Shown here in pieces: positions 43,774-53,500 of a stretch of DNA of 64,000 nt. The stretch spans positions 100,699 to 164,698 of the forward strand of contig CAYSAU010000006.1 in the NCBI GenBank assembly GCA_964429135.1. The letters are read 5' to 3'. The notes beneath the pieces are model-generated. The model made no database searches and was not told the DNA's origin. It was given only the letters and a program-made list of their open reading frames with translations. The position numbers and the translations under genes are program-made. Source of the DNA: CAZSDU01 sp964429135. Lineage in GTDB: Bacteria; Bacteroidota; Bacteroidia; Bacteroidales; FEN-979. The stretch's first letter is position 1; the number at the start of each line of letters is the position of its first letter.

Positions 43774-45015
43774 ATGTCAAAGAATCCTTTGCGCGATAAG
43801 AATATTGGAGTCCAATCTTGGGTTTATCCATTTATTCTTTCGATTGTTTTCCTTGTCATTCATTTGACAGCATTCTCCCAGACGGACAGGGATAAGCTTC
43901 AGAAAACCAAAAAGCAGCTGGAGGATGAAATCCGCTATACTACCGAACTCCTTGAGAAAACCCAACAGAATAAAAAAAGCTCCCTGAACAAACTCCAGAT
44001 TCTCTCCAAACAGATAAAAAGCCGTGAAGCGTTAATTGATGCCATAAACCGGGAGCTGAACCAGGTTCAGACGGAGATTCTCACTGAAAATCATCAGATT
44101 GATAAAATGTCGCAACAGATGGAAGCGTTACGGAATGAGTATGCCCGTATGATTTATCATGCATACCGTATGATGAATGGCCAGAATAAGCTGATGTTCA
44201 TATTTTCAGCGAAAGATTTCAACCAGGCTTATCAACGTTTGAAATACTATCAGCAGTATGCCTCATATCGCCGCAGGCAGGCTGAACGGATTCAGTCCAC
44301 ACAACTGGCACTCAACTCTAAACGTAGGGAGCTGGAACAGATAAAAAGTCAGAAATTATCACTAATTCAGTCTCAGATTCATGAAAAGCAGAAACTGGAT
44401 AAAGAAAAGCAGGAAAAGGCAAAATCTGTAAAAGAATATAGCAGTAAGGAAAAACAATTACTGGCCACCCTCAGGGTCAAGCAACAGGCTGCACAACGGT
44501 TGGAATATGAAATTGAAAAACTGATCTCTGAAGATACCCGGGCAAAAACACCCTCTGCCAAGCCGGGGCTCGAAATGACTCCTAAAGAAAGAGAACTATC
44601 CAATTCTTTTTCAGCCAACCGGGGGAAATTACCCTGGCCTTGCGAAAGGGGATTTATTTCCAGTTCTTTTGGAGAGCACTCCCATCCCGTTCTGGAACAT
44701 GTGAAGGTTAAAAACAATGGAATTGATATTATGACGGAAAGGGGTTCACTGGTCAAAGCTGTTTTTGGGGGCAAAGTCAGTCGGGTTATGTCTTTTCCGA
44801 ACCTGAACAAAGTAGTGATTATACGACATGGGGACTATCTTACGGTATATTCAAACCTGTCGGATGTAACAGTTAAAGAAGGTCAGGAAGTTTCGACCCG
44901 GCAAACCATAGGCAGGGTTTTTTCATCCGCTGATGGTTCAAAATCGGAATTGCATTTTGAAATATGGAAAGGTAAAATCATTCAGAATCCGGAAGTCTGG
45001 CTGACGGGTAGATAA
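43774..45015 (+). CDS. EnvC-like murein hydrolase activator with degenerate LytM domain
   Basis: 413 residues: a membrane or signal segment (about 18-34), a long coiled coil (about 36-265) and a C-terminal LytM/M23 domain (about 285-413). Zinc ligands of active M23 peptidases are changed: the first His of the H-x-x-x-D motif is Asn (NNGIDIM), and the H-x-H motif has Glu in the first place (ELHFEIW). The pattern matches EnvC, which does not cut peptidoglycan but activates amidases during cell separation. It starts 8 bases after the DUF4292 stop and belongs to the same operon. Confidence 0.88.
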   Translation: MSKNPLRDKNIGVQSWVYPFILSIVFLVIHLTAFSQTDRDKLQKTKKQLEDEIRYTTELLEKTQQNKKSSLNKLQILSKQIKSREALIDAINRELNQVQTEILTENHQIDKMSQQMEALRNEYARMIYHAYRMMNGQNKLMFIFSAKDFNQAYQRLKYYQQYASYRRRQAERIQSTQLALNSKRRELEQIKSQKLSLIQSQIHEKQKLDKEKQEKAKSVKEYSSKEKQLLATLRVKQQAAQRLEYEIEKLISEDTRAKTPSAKPGLEMTPKERELSNSFSANRGKLPWPCERGFISSSFGEHSHPVLEHVKVKNNGIDIMTERGSLVKAVFGGKVSRVMSFPNLNKVVIIRHGDYLTVYSNLSDVTVKEGQEVSTRQTIGRVFSSADGSKSELHFEIWKGKIIQNPEVWLTGR

Positions 45016-45016
45016 C

Positions 45017-45022
45017 AGGAGG
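45017..45022 (+). promoter_or_regulatory. Shine-Dalgarno sequence AGGAGG supporting a TTG start
   Basis: The consensus AGGAGG is 5 bases before the TTG at 45028. It is unusual for this window and decides the start of the EamA gene, which has no upstream in-frame ATG. Confidence 0.7.
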
Positions 45023-45027
45023 AAGTT

Positions 45028-45942
45028 TTGTTTGAACATCACATTGGGGAATTTGCAGCATTGCTGACTGCTGTTTTCTGGACCATCACCGCCCTTGCTT
45101 TTGAAGCGGCAAGCCGGAAAATCGGGTCCATGATCGTCAATCTCCTCAGGTTAACCGTTGGATTTATTTTTTTAAGCATATTTACTTTCTTCTATCGCGG
45201 CCTATTATTCCCGCTTGATGCCTCGCCTCAAGCTTGGTTTTATCTTACTTTGTCTGGTCTTATAGGATTCGTTTTCGGTGACCTTTGTCTATTTCAGGCC
45301 TTTGTTGTAATCGGAGCCAGGATTTCCATGCTACTAATGGCTTTGGCACCGCCTATGACCGCTTTGATCGGATGGATGGTTTTGGGAGAAACTTTGTCTT
45401 TGAAAAGTTGGATCGGAATGACCCTGACCATCATCGGAATTGCCCTGGTGGTATTAAAACGGGCTCCTAAGAATGGGAATAAAAATAATTTTTCCGGGGT
45501 CAGGTTCAATTATCCCGTATGGGGTATACTGCTTGGTCTTGGAGGCGCCATTGGTCAGGCAGCCGGGTTGGTTCTCAGCAAATATGGAATGAAGGATTAT
45601 GATACTTTTGCTTCCACCCAGATCAGGGTCATAGCCGGCATGGTAGGGTTTGGAATATTATTCAGTTTCCTCGGTTTCTGGAAAGAAGCATTCCGTGCCC
45701 TGACCATGCGAAAGCCCATGATGCAATTATCGCTCGGGGCCTTTTTCGGACCCTTTCTTGGAGTTTCTTTTTCCCTGATCTCGATAAAATATGCCGAAAC
45801 CGGAATTGCCGCAACCATCATGGCTCTTGTACCTGTCCTGATCATTGCACCTTCTAGAATTATCTATAAGGAAAAAATAACATTTAAAGAAGTCGCCGGA
45901 GCAATTCTTGCCGTATCTGGCGTGGGATTTTTCTTTCTTTAA
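45028..45942 (+). CDS. EamA-family (DMT) transporter
   Basis: 304 residues with ten predicted membrane segments in two EamA repeats: 1-135 (FAALLTAVFWTITALAFEAASR...) and about 160-304 (WGILLGLGGAIGQAAGLVLSKYGM...). EamA proteins export metabolites such as amino acids or act as drug/metabolite exchangers; the substrate is not readable. The TTG start at 45028 is backed by a perfect Shine-Dalgarno sequence and lies 12 bases after the EnvC-like stop, at the end of the operon. Convergent with the next gene, 7 bases away. Confidence 0.87.
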   Translation: MFEHHIGEFAALLTAVFWTITALAFEAASRKIGSMIVNLLRLTVGFIFLSIFTFFYRGLLFPLDASPQAWFYLTLSGLIGFVFGDLCLFQAFVVIGARISMLLMALAPPMTALIGWMVLGETLSLKSWIGMTLTIIGIALVVLKRAPKNGNKNNFSGVRFNYPVWGILLGLGGAIGQAAGLVLSKYGMKDYDTFASTQIRVIAGMVGFGILFSFLGFWKEAFRALTMRKPMMQLSLGAFFGPFLGVSFSLISIKYAETGIAATIMALVPVLIIAPSRIIYKEKITFKEVAGAILAVSGVGFFFL

Positions 45943-45949
45943 AGGTTAA

Positions 45950-48900
45950 TTATTTGATAAAGATTAGTTTTCGATAACACAAACGATGATCTTTTTCCAG
46001 GGTAAGAAAATAAACACCTGAAGAATGTGATGAAAAATTAAATTTTTTCTTCCAGAAGCCCTGGTTAATATTTTCTTTCTTAACATATAAAAGAGAATGG
46101 CTTGCATTTGACAAACTGATTGTCATTGGTCCGGGCTGAAGAGAATAGATTTCCAGGGTAAAACGGCCATCACCTGGGTTAGGATAAATTTCGATGATGG
46201 GAAAAAATTCCGGGTCGGGGAGGGCATCACAGTTTATTATTAGATCCATGCTTTTGCTTATCCTGCTGTAGTTGGCAAAAACGTTAAGTTTAAGATGGAC
46301 AACTCCGTTTAGAATATCACCGGGCCCAGGTGTATAGATGGGATTCAGCAAGTTGGCCGAGTCAAATTTCCCATCTCCGCTGCTGTTCCAAAGCAGTGAA
46401 TCAAAACCGGATGCAGTCGCCTTGAGCCGGTAGGTCTGACCGGGGCAGATGGTGTCGTTTTCACCGGCAGAAACTTCCGGAAGCATTGGTGCAGGAAAAG
46501 TGATCATATCCAGCCACACTTTATCTTCTCCAAAACTCAGGGCAACATCTTTCACGTATCTCCAGGTAAAGTGATGTAATCCCCCGGCCACGGGAAAAGC
46601 AAGCCTGGTCCATGGATTGACTCCCGACCAGGCCCCCATGAATGTACTGTCGATGTAAAAAAACAAGAAGTCGTAATCGACTTCTGTAGATGTTTTCAAA
46701 TAGAATGAAATGCTGTCTTCAATGGCTGAATAAAAGTTGACTGAAAGTTGGGAAGTCTGACCATGACCGATTTTACCGGATGCTGATGCATACAATCCCT
46801 CCCAGGGCAATTTATTGGTGATGGTCCAGTTGTTATTCCCTGAAAGCTGCCAGGGGAATTTTTGAAAGCCATTCGACTCCCAGTCTTCTGCAATGATTCC
46901 GATCACCTGCCGGAAGATTTTTTTTCGGAGATATTTTCCTGAGTTTGCCTGATATTGCAAAAATATGGTGGTACCCAATGGCAGATCTTCATCTACTGTG
47001 GCCGTGAAGAAGGCATCTGAATGCTGTCCCTGTATGATTTCTCCCAAGGAAACGCTATCCTTGTCAAGACTAATCAGGGGTGTATCGGTATTCAGCCGGC
47101 CTGTTACGGTATCACAGGGGAAAGCGCCGCTATTGTTATGGCTGATTACCAGCACTGCCGTCTCTCCGGGATCGAGATGACCATTGTAGTTCCCCCCCGC
47201 GCTGTCAACCACGCGAAGTCCGGCAATGTTCAATCCGGGGGCCTGGGATTCGATAGAAAAATGGCTTAGCCAGTTCGTGTCATTACCAGATACCTGTATA
47301 TCGATACGGACATTGAGTTTGTCGGGAATGGTATCAGATACCTTCAAAGAAAAGCCATGGAGAATGGTTTTTACGGAATCTGCCAGGATTTCACCATAAT
47401 CAGCCAGGCTGTCGGTGATAAGAATATAGGGAGAACGGGAAGTGATTTTTACCTGTACATCCTGAGCGGTTTGATCTCCGACATTTTTCAGGCAAAGGGA
47501 GAGATAAAGGGAGTCACCGTAATTCATTTTTTGTGAAGTCGATTTTTTTATTTCTTCCAGTTCATACTCATGAAATACGACCCAGGCCTGGCCGGGAGCA
47601 GGTCTCAGGTCGAAGGGGGAAACATAGGCCATGGCATTTCCCGTTCGGTTATCGGTCCAGATGGGATAAACTTTCATATTCCGCGATTGTATCCCAATAT
47701 AATCTCCGAAATAGCTAAAAGCGATTCCTGGGATAGGGGAAGGTGTAAAGGAAACATCGCTCACTTTCATGTCTGTCCATGACATTCCTCCGTCATGAGA
47801 ACAGGAAACATAGGTTTCGCAATCGGTAGGAGAAAGGTTTCTGTCGTCATAATAGATTACAGCCAGTCCTCCGGTGATAGGGTCGCAACAGATCCAAGGG
47901 AAAAAATGTTGTTTCCCAAGTCCCGGAGCATCCTGGTTTATCCTCAAAGGGTTTGACCAGGTTTCTCCCTGGTCATCGGATCGGATAAGGTAAACATCGA
48001 TATCATTCCCGGTATTGATACCGGGGATCCCTATGTTCGTCCAGACGATATAGATTCTTCCCCGGTAAGGGCCGTTACTGTTGTCCACTGTCATGGAAGG
48101 GAAGGAATTTACCCTCATATTTTTTCCGGTCAGGCTGGCCCGGATGCCTTTGATGTTGTCGGCAATACGCCGGGCAGGGGTAAAAATTCCTCCTCCATCG
48201 ATGGATTTAGTAAATCCCAGAGCCACTTCATCGGAAGGCCAGGTATCATAAATGCTCCATACGGCATAAACTTCACCCATTGGTCCTGTTTGTATATTCA
48301 CGCCATGATTTAATTTCCCGGCTGAGACTGCCCGACTAATGGTATAGGGTGAAGACCAGTGAATTCCCCGGTCAACAGAACGGGATAGCTGAACCTGATT
48401 GGTGTCGGGAGAACCCGGAATAAAATTCGTCCAGGCATCATAAAGGTTTCCCGTGTACGGACTTCCCGCTGCATTATCAATCCACAGATGATTTTTATCG
48501 AGTAGACCATATACGTTGGTCGGCCCTGGAAAAACGACTATTTCATGCCAGGATTTTCCTCTATCATCGCTGTAGGCAACAGATTGCCCACCATCGATGC
48601 TGATTGTTCCGACATATAAACGTCCATTCAAATCAATGGCCGTGGCAGGGTCCCCGCCATTTTCCTTTCCAACTCCCCTCAGACTCCCATCCCATGACAG
48701 TGCACCATCAGGCGAAAATAAACCATCTGCTCCATATTTGTCCCTGGCATAATAATCAATCCAGTTGCTTGAATTGTTTGAATTCAGCATCATTCCTTCT
48801 TCTTCCGGGTCGATAAAAATGGAATTTTCACTCTGGGTTACAGAATCCAGATCACTGATTGGAATATCCGGTGAATCCTGATAGGGGTTGGCTGTCCCGA

Positions 48901-49123
48901 TAATTTCACTGTTGGTAAAAATGGCTGGCCGTACAGGATAAACCAATCCTGGTTTAACAAATCCGAACTGTACCATCTCCTTCCAGTATCCTATATTATC
49001 AATTCTTGTATTTACAATACCTTTTCCGGCAGGGGTGACTTCTGGTAGTTTACCGGGTTGCTGGGAAAAAACACAGGGGGAAAATAAAATCAGTAAAAAG
49101 ATCAGAAGAATGATTTTCTGCAT
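45950..49123 (-). CDS. large secreted protein with Asp-box (BNR) repeats and T9SS type A sorting domain
   Basis: 1057 residues from the ATG at 49123 (the frame extends to 49189 but the signal peptide MQKIILLIFLLILFSPCVFSQ starts here). The N-terminal half carries at least five Asp-box motifs S-x-D-x-G-x-x-W, such as SDDRGKSW, SVDRGIHW, SDDQGETW and SHDGGMSW, as in six-bladed propellers of sialidase-like proteins. I did not find a sialidase FRIP motif, so glycosidase activity is doubtful. A cohesive spacer and a PKD-like segment (about 910-985) precede a T9SS type A sorting domain (IEIYPNPGDGRFTLEIY). It is a secreted or surface protein of unknown function. Confidence 0.82.
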   Translation of the reverse strand: MQKIILLIFLLILFSPCVFSQQPGKLPEVTPAGKGIVNTRIDNIGYWKEMVQFGFVKPGLVYPVRPAIFTNSEIIGTANPYQDSPDIPISDLDSVTQSENSIFIDPEEEGMMLNSNNSSNWIDYYARDKYGADGLFSPDGALSWDGSLRGVGKENGGDPATAIDLNGRLYVGTISIDGGQSVAYSDDRGKSWHEIVVFPGPTNVYGLLDKNHLWIDNAAGSPYTGNLYDAWTNFIPGSPDTNQVQLSRSVDRGIHWSSPYTISRAVSAGKLNHGVNIQTGPMGEVYAVWSIYDTWPSDEVALGFTKSIDGGGIFTPARRIADNIKGIRASLTGKNMRVNSFPSMTVDNSNGPYRGRIYIVWTNIGIPGINTGNDIDVYLIRSDDQGETWSNPLRINQDAPGLGKQHFFPWICCDPITGGLAVIYYDDRNLSPTDCETYVSCSHDGGMSWTDMKVSDVSFTPSPIPGIAFSYFGDYIGIQSRNMKVYPIWTDNRTGNAMAYVSPFDLRPAPGQAWVVFHEYELEEIKKSTSQKMNYGDSLYLSLCLKNVGDQTAQDVQVKITSRSPYILITDSLADYGEILADSVKTILHGFSLKVSDTIPDKLNVRIDIQVSGNDTNWLSHFSIESQAPGLNIAGLRVVDSAGGNYNGHLDPGETAVLVISHNNSGAFPCDTVTGRLNTDTPLISLDKDSVSLGEIIQGQHSDAFFTATVDEDLPLGTTIFLQYQANSGKYLRKKIFRQVIGIIAEDWESNGFQKFPWQLSGNNNWTITNKLPWEGLYASASGKIGHGQTSQLSVNFYSAIEDSISFYLKTSTEVDYDFLFFYIDSTFMGAWSGVNPWTRLAFPVAGGLHHFTWRYVKDVALSFGEDKVWLDMITFPAPMLPEVSAGENDTICPGQTYRLKATASGFDSLLWNSSGDGKFDSANLLNPIYTPGPGDILNGVVHLKLNVFANYSRISKSMDLIINCDALPDPEFFPIIEIYPNPGDGRFTLEIYSLQPGPMTISLSNASHSLLYVKKENINQGFWKKKFNFSSHSSGVYFLTLEKDHRLCYRKLIFIK

Positions 49124-49146
49124 GATGGGATTCCTGTTATCCAAAA

Positions 49147-49154
49147 CAAAGGTA
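49147..49154 (-). promoter_or_regulatory. putative -7 promoter box (TACCTTTG) of the Asp-box protein gene
   Basis: Minus-strand TACCTTTG ends 23 bases before the ATG at 49123. Confidence 0.45.
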
Positions 49155-49167
49155 CAAAGGGTTTGTA

Positions 49168-49175
49168 TATCTTTG
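49168..49175 (+). promoter_or_regulatory. putative -7 promoter box (TATCTTTG) of the CNNM gene
   Basis: Plus-strand TATCTTTG ends 28 bases before the ATG at 49204. It lies 13 bases from the minus-strand box of the divergent gene, so the two promoters overlap. Confidence 0.45.
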
Positions 49176-49203
49176 TAGTTTGAAATCAATAAAATAGAAA
49201 ATC

Positions 49204-50490
49204 ATGAGTACTGCTGTTTTTGTGCTGTTGTGTTTATTTCTCATTAACGGGATGCTGGTCATGACTGAAATAGCACTGGTTTCTGCCCGGAAATCAAAAC
49301 TGGATTACGATGCCCAGGCAGGGGATAAACTGGCAAAACTTGCCCTTGAACAAGCCAATAACCCTTCGAACATCCTATCCACTATTCAGGTTGGTGTGAC
49401 CTTGATCGGTATTCTGACCGGAGTGTTTTCTGCCGCTGAATTTTCAAGGAATGCTTCGGAATTCTTGATGCAAGTAGGGCTTTCACCCTCTCTGAGCAGT
49501 TCTCTTTCAGTGCTGATCATTGTAACTCTTGTCACATTTTTTTCAATGTTGATCGGTGAACTTGTTCCTAAAAAAATAGGATTGGTTAATCCCGAGCGCA
49601 TTATCAAATTGATGATCCGCCCTGTTCTTGCACTCGCCTATCTGACTTATCCGATAAGCTGGGTGCTTTCCGTCTGCAGCGAGTTTATCCTGAAATTACT
49701 GAGGATCAAACCTTCCGTGGACTCAAAGGTCACAGAAGAGGAGATTAAAGCTATGATACAGGAAGGCACGGAAGACGGAGAAGTACAGGAAATAGAGCAG
49801 GATATTGTGGGTAGGGTTTTTCATCTGGGTGATCTGAAAATCGAATCTCTGATGACCCACCATTCTGATCTGATCTGGTTGGACATCCATGATACCGCCG
49901 GACAGATGAGGGAAAAAATGAGAGAAGAACTTCATTCAGTTTATCCGGTATGCAGAGGAGATCTGGATGATGTAGTTGGCGTGGTATTCATCAAAGATAT
50001 TTTTTTAGATAACATTTGCCAGGAAAATTTCGATTTGCAGCAGCAAATCAAGCCGGCTCAGTTTATCCTGGAAACATTGTCGGCTTATGAAACCCTTGAG
50101 TTATTCAAGCAAAACAAAATACATTACGGATTGGTGATCGATGAATACGGTTCCACCGTTGGCATGGTTACATTGAATGATATCCTGGAAGCCATTGTCG
50201 GTGATTTTAATGAACCCAGCCCGGATGAACTTCAGATCACCCAAAGGGAAGATGGAAGCTGGTTGGCCGATGGCCAAATGCCGTTTTATGAATTCGCCTA
50301 CGAATTCAATATTCAAGGTTTTGATAAAGGGAAAATAAAATTCAATACCCTGGCTGGTTTGGCTATGAGTGTGCTCCGACATATTCCGAACCCGGGGGAA
50401 AAGTTCAAGTGGAAAGATTTTGAGTTTGAGATCATTGATCTGGATGGGAACCGCATTGATAAACTGATCATCAGACGATCGGAAGAATAA
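49204..50490 (+). CDS. CNNM/CBS/CorC-type hemolysin-family membrane protein
   Basis: 428 residues. Domains in order: CNNM (DUF21) with three to four membrane segments (1-190, LFLINGMLVMTEIALVSARKSKL), a pair of CBS domains (about 210-330, DLIWLDIHDTAGQMREKMREELH and LVIDEYGSTVGMVTLNDILEAIVGD), and a C-terminal CorC_HlyC domain (about 345-425). Relatives transport or regulate magnesium or cobalt; the name hemolysin is historical. It is the only plus-strand gene in the minus-strand T9SS cargo region and has its own promoter box. Confidence 0.9.
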   Translation: MSTAVFVLLCLFLINGMLVMTEIALVSARKSKLDYDAQAGDKLAKLALEQANNPSNILSTIQVGVTLIGILTGVFSAAEFSRNASEFLMQVGLSPSLSSSLSVLIIVTLVTFFSMLIGELVPKKIGLVNPERIIKLMIRPVLALAYLTYPISWVLSVCSEFILKLLRIKPSVDSKVTEEEIKAMIQEGTEDGEVQEIEQDIVGRVFHLGDLKIESLMTHHSDLIWLDIHDTAGQMREKMREELHSVYPVCRGDLDDVVGVVFIKDIFLDNICQENFDLQQQIKPAQFILETLSAYETLELFKQNKIHYGLVIDEYGSTVGMVTLNDILEAIVGDFNEPSPDELQITQREDGSWLADGQMPFYEFAYEFNIQGFDKGKIKFNTLAGLAMSVLRHIPNPGEKFKWKDFEFEIIDLDGNRIDKLIIRRSEE

Positions 50491-50520
50491 AAAAAGAAGC
50501 TGCCCGGAGAGGACAGCTTC
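50489..50520 (-). terminator. rho-independent terminator of the first C25 peptidase gene
   Basis: GAAGCTG (50496-50502) pairs with CAGCTTC (50514-50520). Read on the minus strand the hairpin is followed by a T tract, as expected for a terminator of the gene ending at 50546. It also lies just after the convergent CNNM gene and may serve both. Confidence 0.75.
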
Positions 50521-50545
50521 CCAAGAAAAGTAAAAAGCAGCAAAA

Positions 50546-53500
50546 CTATTTCCCGATCACAATACGGGTTGAATTGGAAATATGCTCATTTTCCAGTTTC
50601 AGCAGGTAAATACCGCCGGGCAAAGCAGACAAATCGATTACCCGGTGCAGTCTGCCAGGGATGTTGACTTGTTGATCCCGGAAGACGATGTTGCCGATGG
50701 TATTATAAATGATGATATTGATGGTCGCATTTTGCTCAAAGGTAATATCCAGATTGATTTTCCCGCTTGTCGGATTCGGGTAAACTTCATAGTGGAATTG
50801 ATCCTTTTCTCCTATACCCACCGGGGCATAAACCGTCACTTCTTTTACTTCAGAAACCGGGCCGGGACAATCCTGGTTGGCAGCTGAGACAGAAATACCG
50901 GCAACTCCCCTGAAAGTTGGGGTCCAGATGACAGTGCCGTTAAGACCTGTTCCGGAAATCGTTCCGGCATCTGAGGGTGAAATTCCCCAAGCGTAGGACG
51001 TAGCACCGGGAACTTCCGTGATGGTGAATTCGGAAGTGTTGACTTTATTAAGGTTCACACTGTCGGCTCCGGCCGGTTGATCCGGTGCGACAGGAGTAGC
51101 CAGGACACTGACAACAAACTCATTAGAAATTTCGCCTTTCCCGCAGTCATTGACTCCACTGACCTGAAGACTGAGTGTTCCGGTGTATCCAGGAGAGACT
51201 TCAAGGATTATGGAGGCTTCATCACCACTAACGGTTCCTGCTTCGACCGGGGTGACTGCCCAGGCATAGGAGGTGGCATCGGTTGCTCCTGTAGTCGAAT
51301 ATTCCTGAGCGCTTTGTCCCTGGCAAATCTGAACGGGTCCTGTGGGATCAGCAGCTTTCCCGGGGATATCGGGAACCACGATTTCTATGGTGTGAATATC
51401 AGTACATCCAATGGCATTGAAAACCGTCAGGCTGACCGAATAGGTCCCGGGTAGGGAATAAGTATGCAATGGGTTTTGCAGATAAGAGGTATCGGCTTCA
51501 CCCGAAGCAGGATCACCAAAAGTCCATTTCCAGCTTGAAATTGTACTACCATGAGGATTAGAATTGTCGGCAAAGGTACTTTCCTCTCCCGGGCAATTGA
51601 TGGAAGTTGTAAAAGCTGCTTCCGGGAAGTCAAAAACATGAATATAGGCTGTTTTTGTCGTGGAAACAGGGTCCGCGCCGGGTTTCTGTATGGTCAGGGT
51701 AACATCATATTCTCCTGCCGTACTGTAAACGATTCCGACAGGGTTCTGAAGGGTTGAAGTGGAAGGGACTCCTCCGTTAAATACCCATTGCCAACTTTCG
51801 GGGTTTCCTCCTGAAAGATCCGAAAAATCAGCGTTGGCGCCAATACACATGCTGGTATGATTGGCAGTGAAATTGGCTACCAGTTGTGTTGAATTGACAC
51901 TGGCCATGCCGGTATAACGGAAGAAGTTTTGTTTGGTGACGGTGATTAAAACCTGTGTTCCCACTGAGAGTACAGGGATCGGAATGATAACCGGCCCTCC
52001 GGCAATGCCGGTGGCAGTGGCAATAATTTCCGAATTCACGGTTAAGGCTATCAGCGCTCCTTCATTGGCTTGAACGGGAAATTCTGTACTGCCATATTCA
52101 ATGATGGGGCTGTGGTTAACGGTAAGCTGCTGAGGGATGGCGGAGTAAACCACTTGGAAAGCTTCTCCCAGCATATGGAAGAGGTTAAAGGTAACCGTTT
52201 TATCTCCGGGATTCGAGGGCCATGAGGATTGTTTCAGGAAATACTTACCGGCTGCATTACCGAAAGCAGGTAAAATGCCTCTGGAAGGGGGAGTGGTGCC
52301 ATATTCCGGCATAAAATCAGGGAACAAATTATCAAACATTCCCCAGACAAAGGTATCGTTGACAAAGGAGTAAGAAACTTCAGTGGGGCAAACAATTCCT
52401 AAAGCACCTGCATTATGTCCGTTTTTTGTATGACGGACAAATTTTTCGCCGAAACATTCGGAGGAACGGTGATAGGCGCCGGTCTGGCAATTAATGGAAA
52501 AAACAAAAGGAAGTACCGTGTTATTCAATTGAGTGATGTTCGAATTTGAGTAAGCAGGTTCTCCCCATCCTGTATATTCGCCATGGTCTCTGTGAAGGAG
52601 CATAAAGGCGCCGGAGTCAATGGCGTTGGTAATTTTTGCAGCGTTTCCTCCTGACCATCCACCCAATTCTGAAGGAGTGGCGGGGATATATCCCAGCCCA
52701 CTCGGGCCAAAATAACTGGTTATCGCTGATGTATTAGTGGCGGTGGACCAGGTAGAACCCGGTGTCCCCTCATAAATTGCGTTGATCCTGCGGGGATGCT
52801 TATTCCAGACATTTTTGAAATATCCCCCGACGATTTCCGAACAAAGCTGGAACCACCGAACCGTTTGCCAACCCAAAGCCGAAATGGGTTTGTCATAGAC
52901 CAGGGGATCAACCGAAGGAGTCCGTTCATTCTGTAAGAATTTCGAAATCAGTACCTGTAATTGAGTTGCGTCATTGGCCACGATGCGTGAAAAAACTACA
53001 TCCGGTAACTTATCCCCGTTTACATCGGCGTATTGGTTGTCGGAGGCAAAATTAGGATAGCCTGCAGGATGATTTAACAAGGGAGAGATGATGTTTTTTG
53101 TTGCATCTGAACCATAATCAGCTAAAAGAACGCAAGCAACAGGTTTAAGGGTCCAGGTATTATAAGCATTGTCGATAAAGCTTTCAATGGCGCTAACGGT
53201 ATTACCACCCACATCATCGAGGGTGAAAACTTTGGCGAGTATCCCCTGTTCACTGCGAAATTTCCTGACGGTATCTGCCCAGGCAAGGAAACTTGAGCCT
53301 GTCGGGGTAATGATGATATATTCACATTCATTATCCTTCAAACCTTTGGTGTTGATATGGGATTGAAGCCTTTTATGGTAATCAATGGCGGGCAGTGAAG
53401 CATAATTTAAAATATTATCTTCCATGATGGGATCCCACCAGTAACTGCGAAAAGCAGGATCTCCAAATATTCCGTTACCCCCTTCAAAATCGACTTCCAC

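Noticed and set aside
45950..49123. Sialidase
   Set aside because: Asp-box motifs alone do not show it; the FRIP motif and arginine triad were not found.
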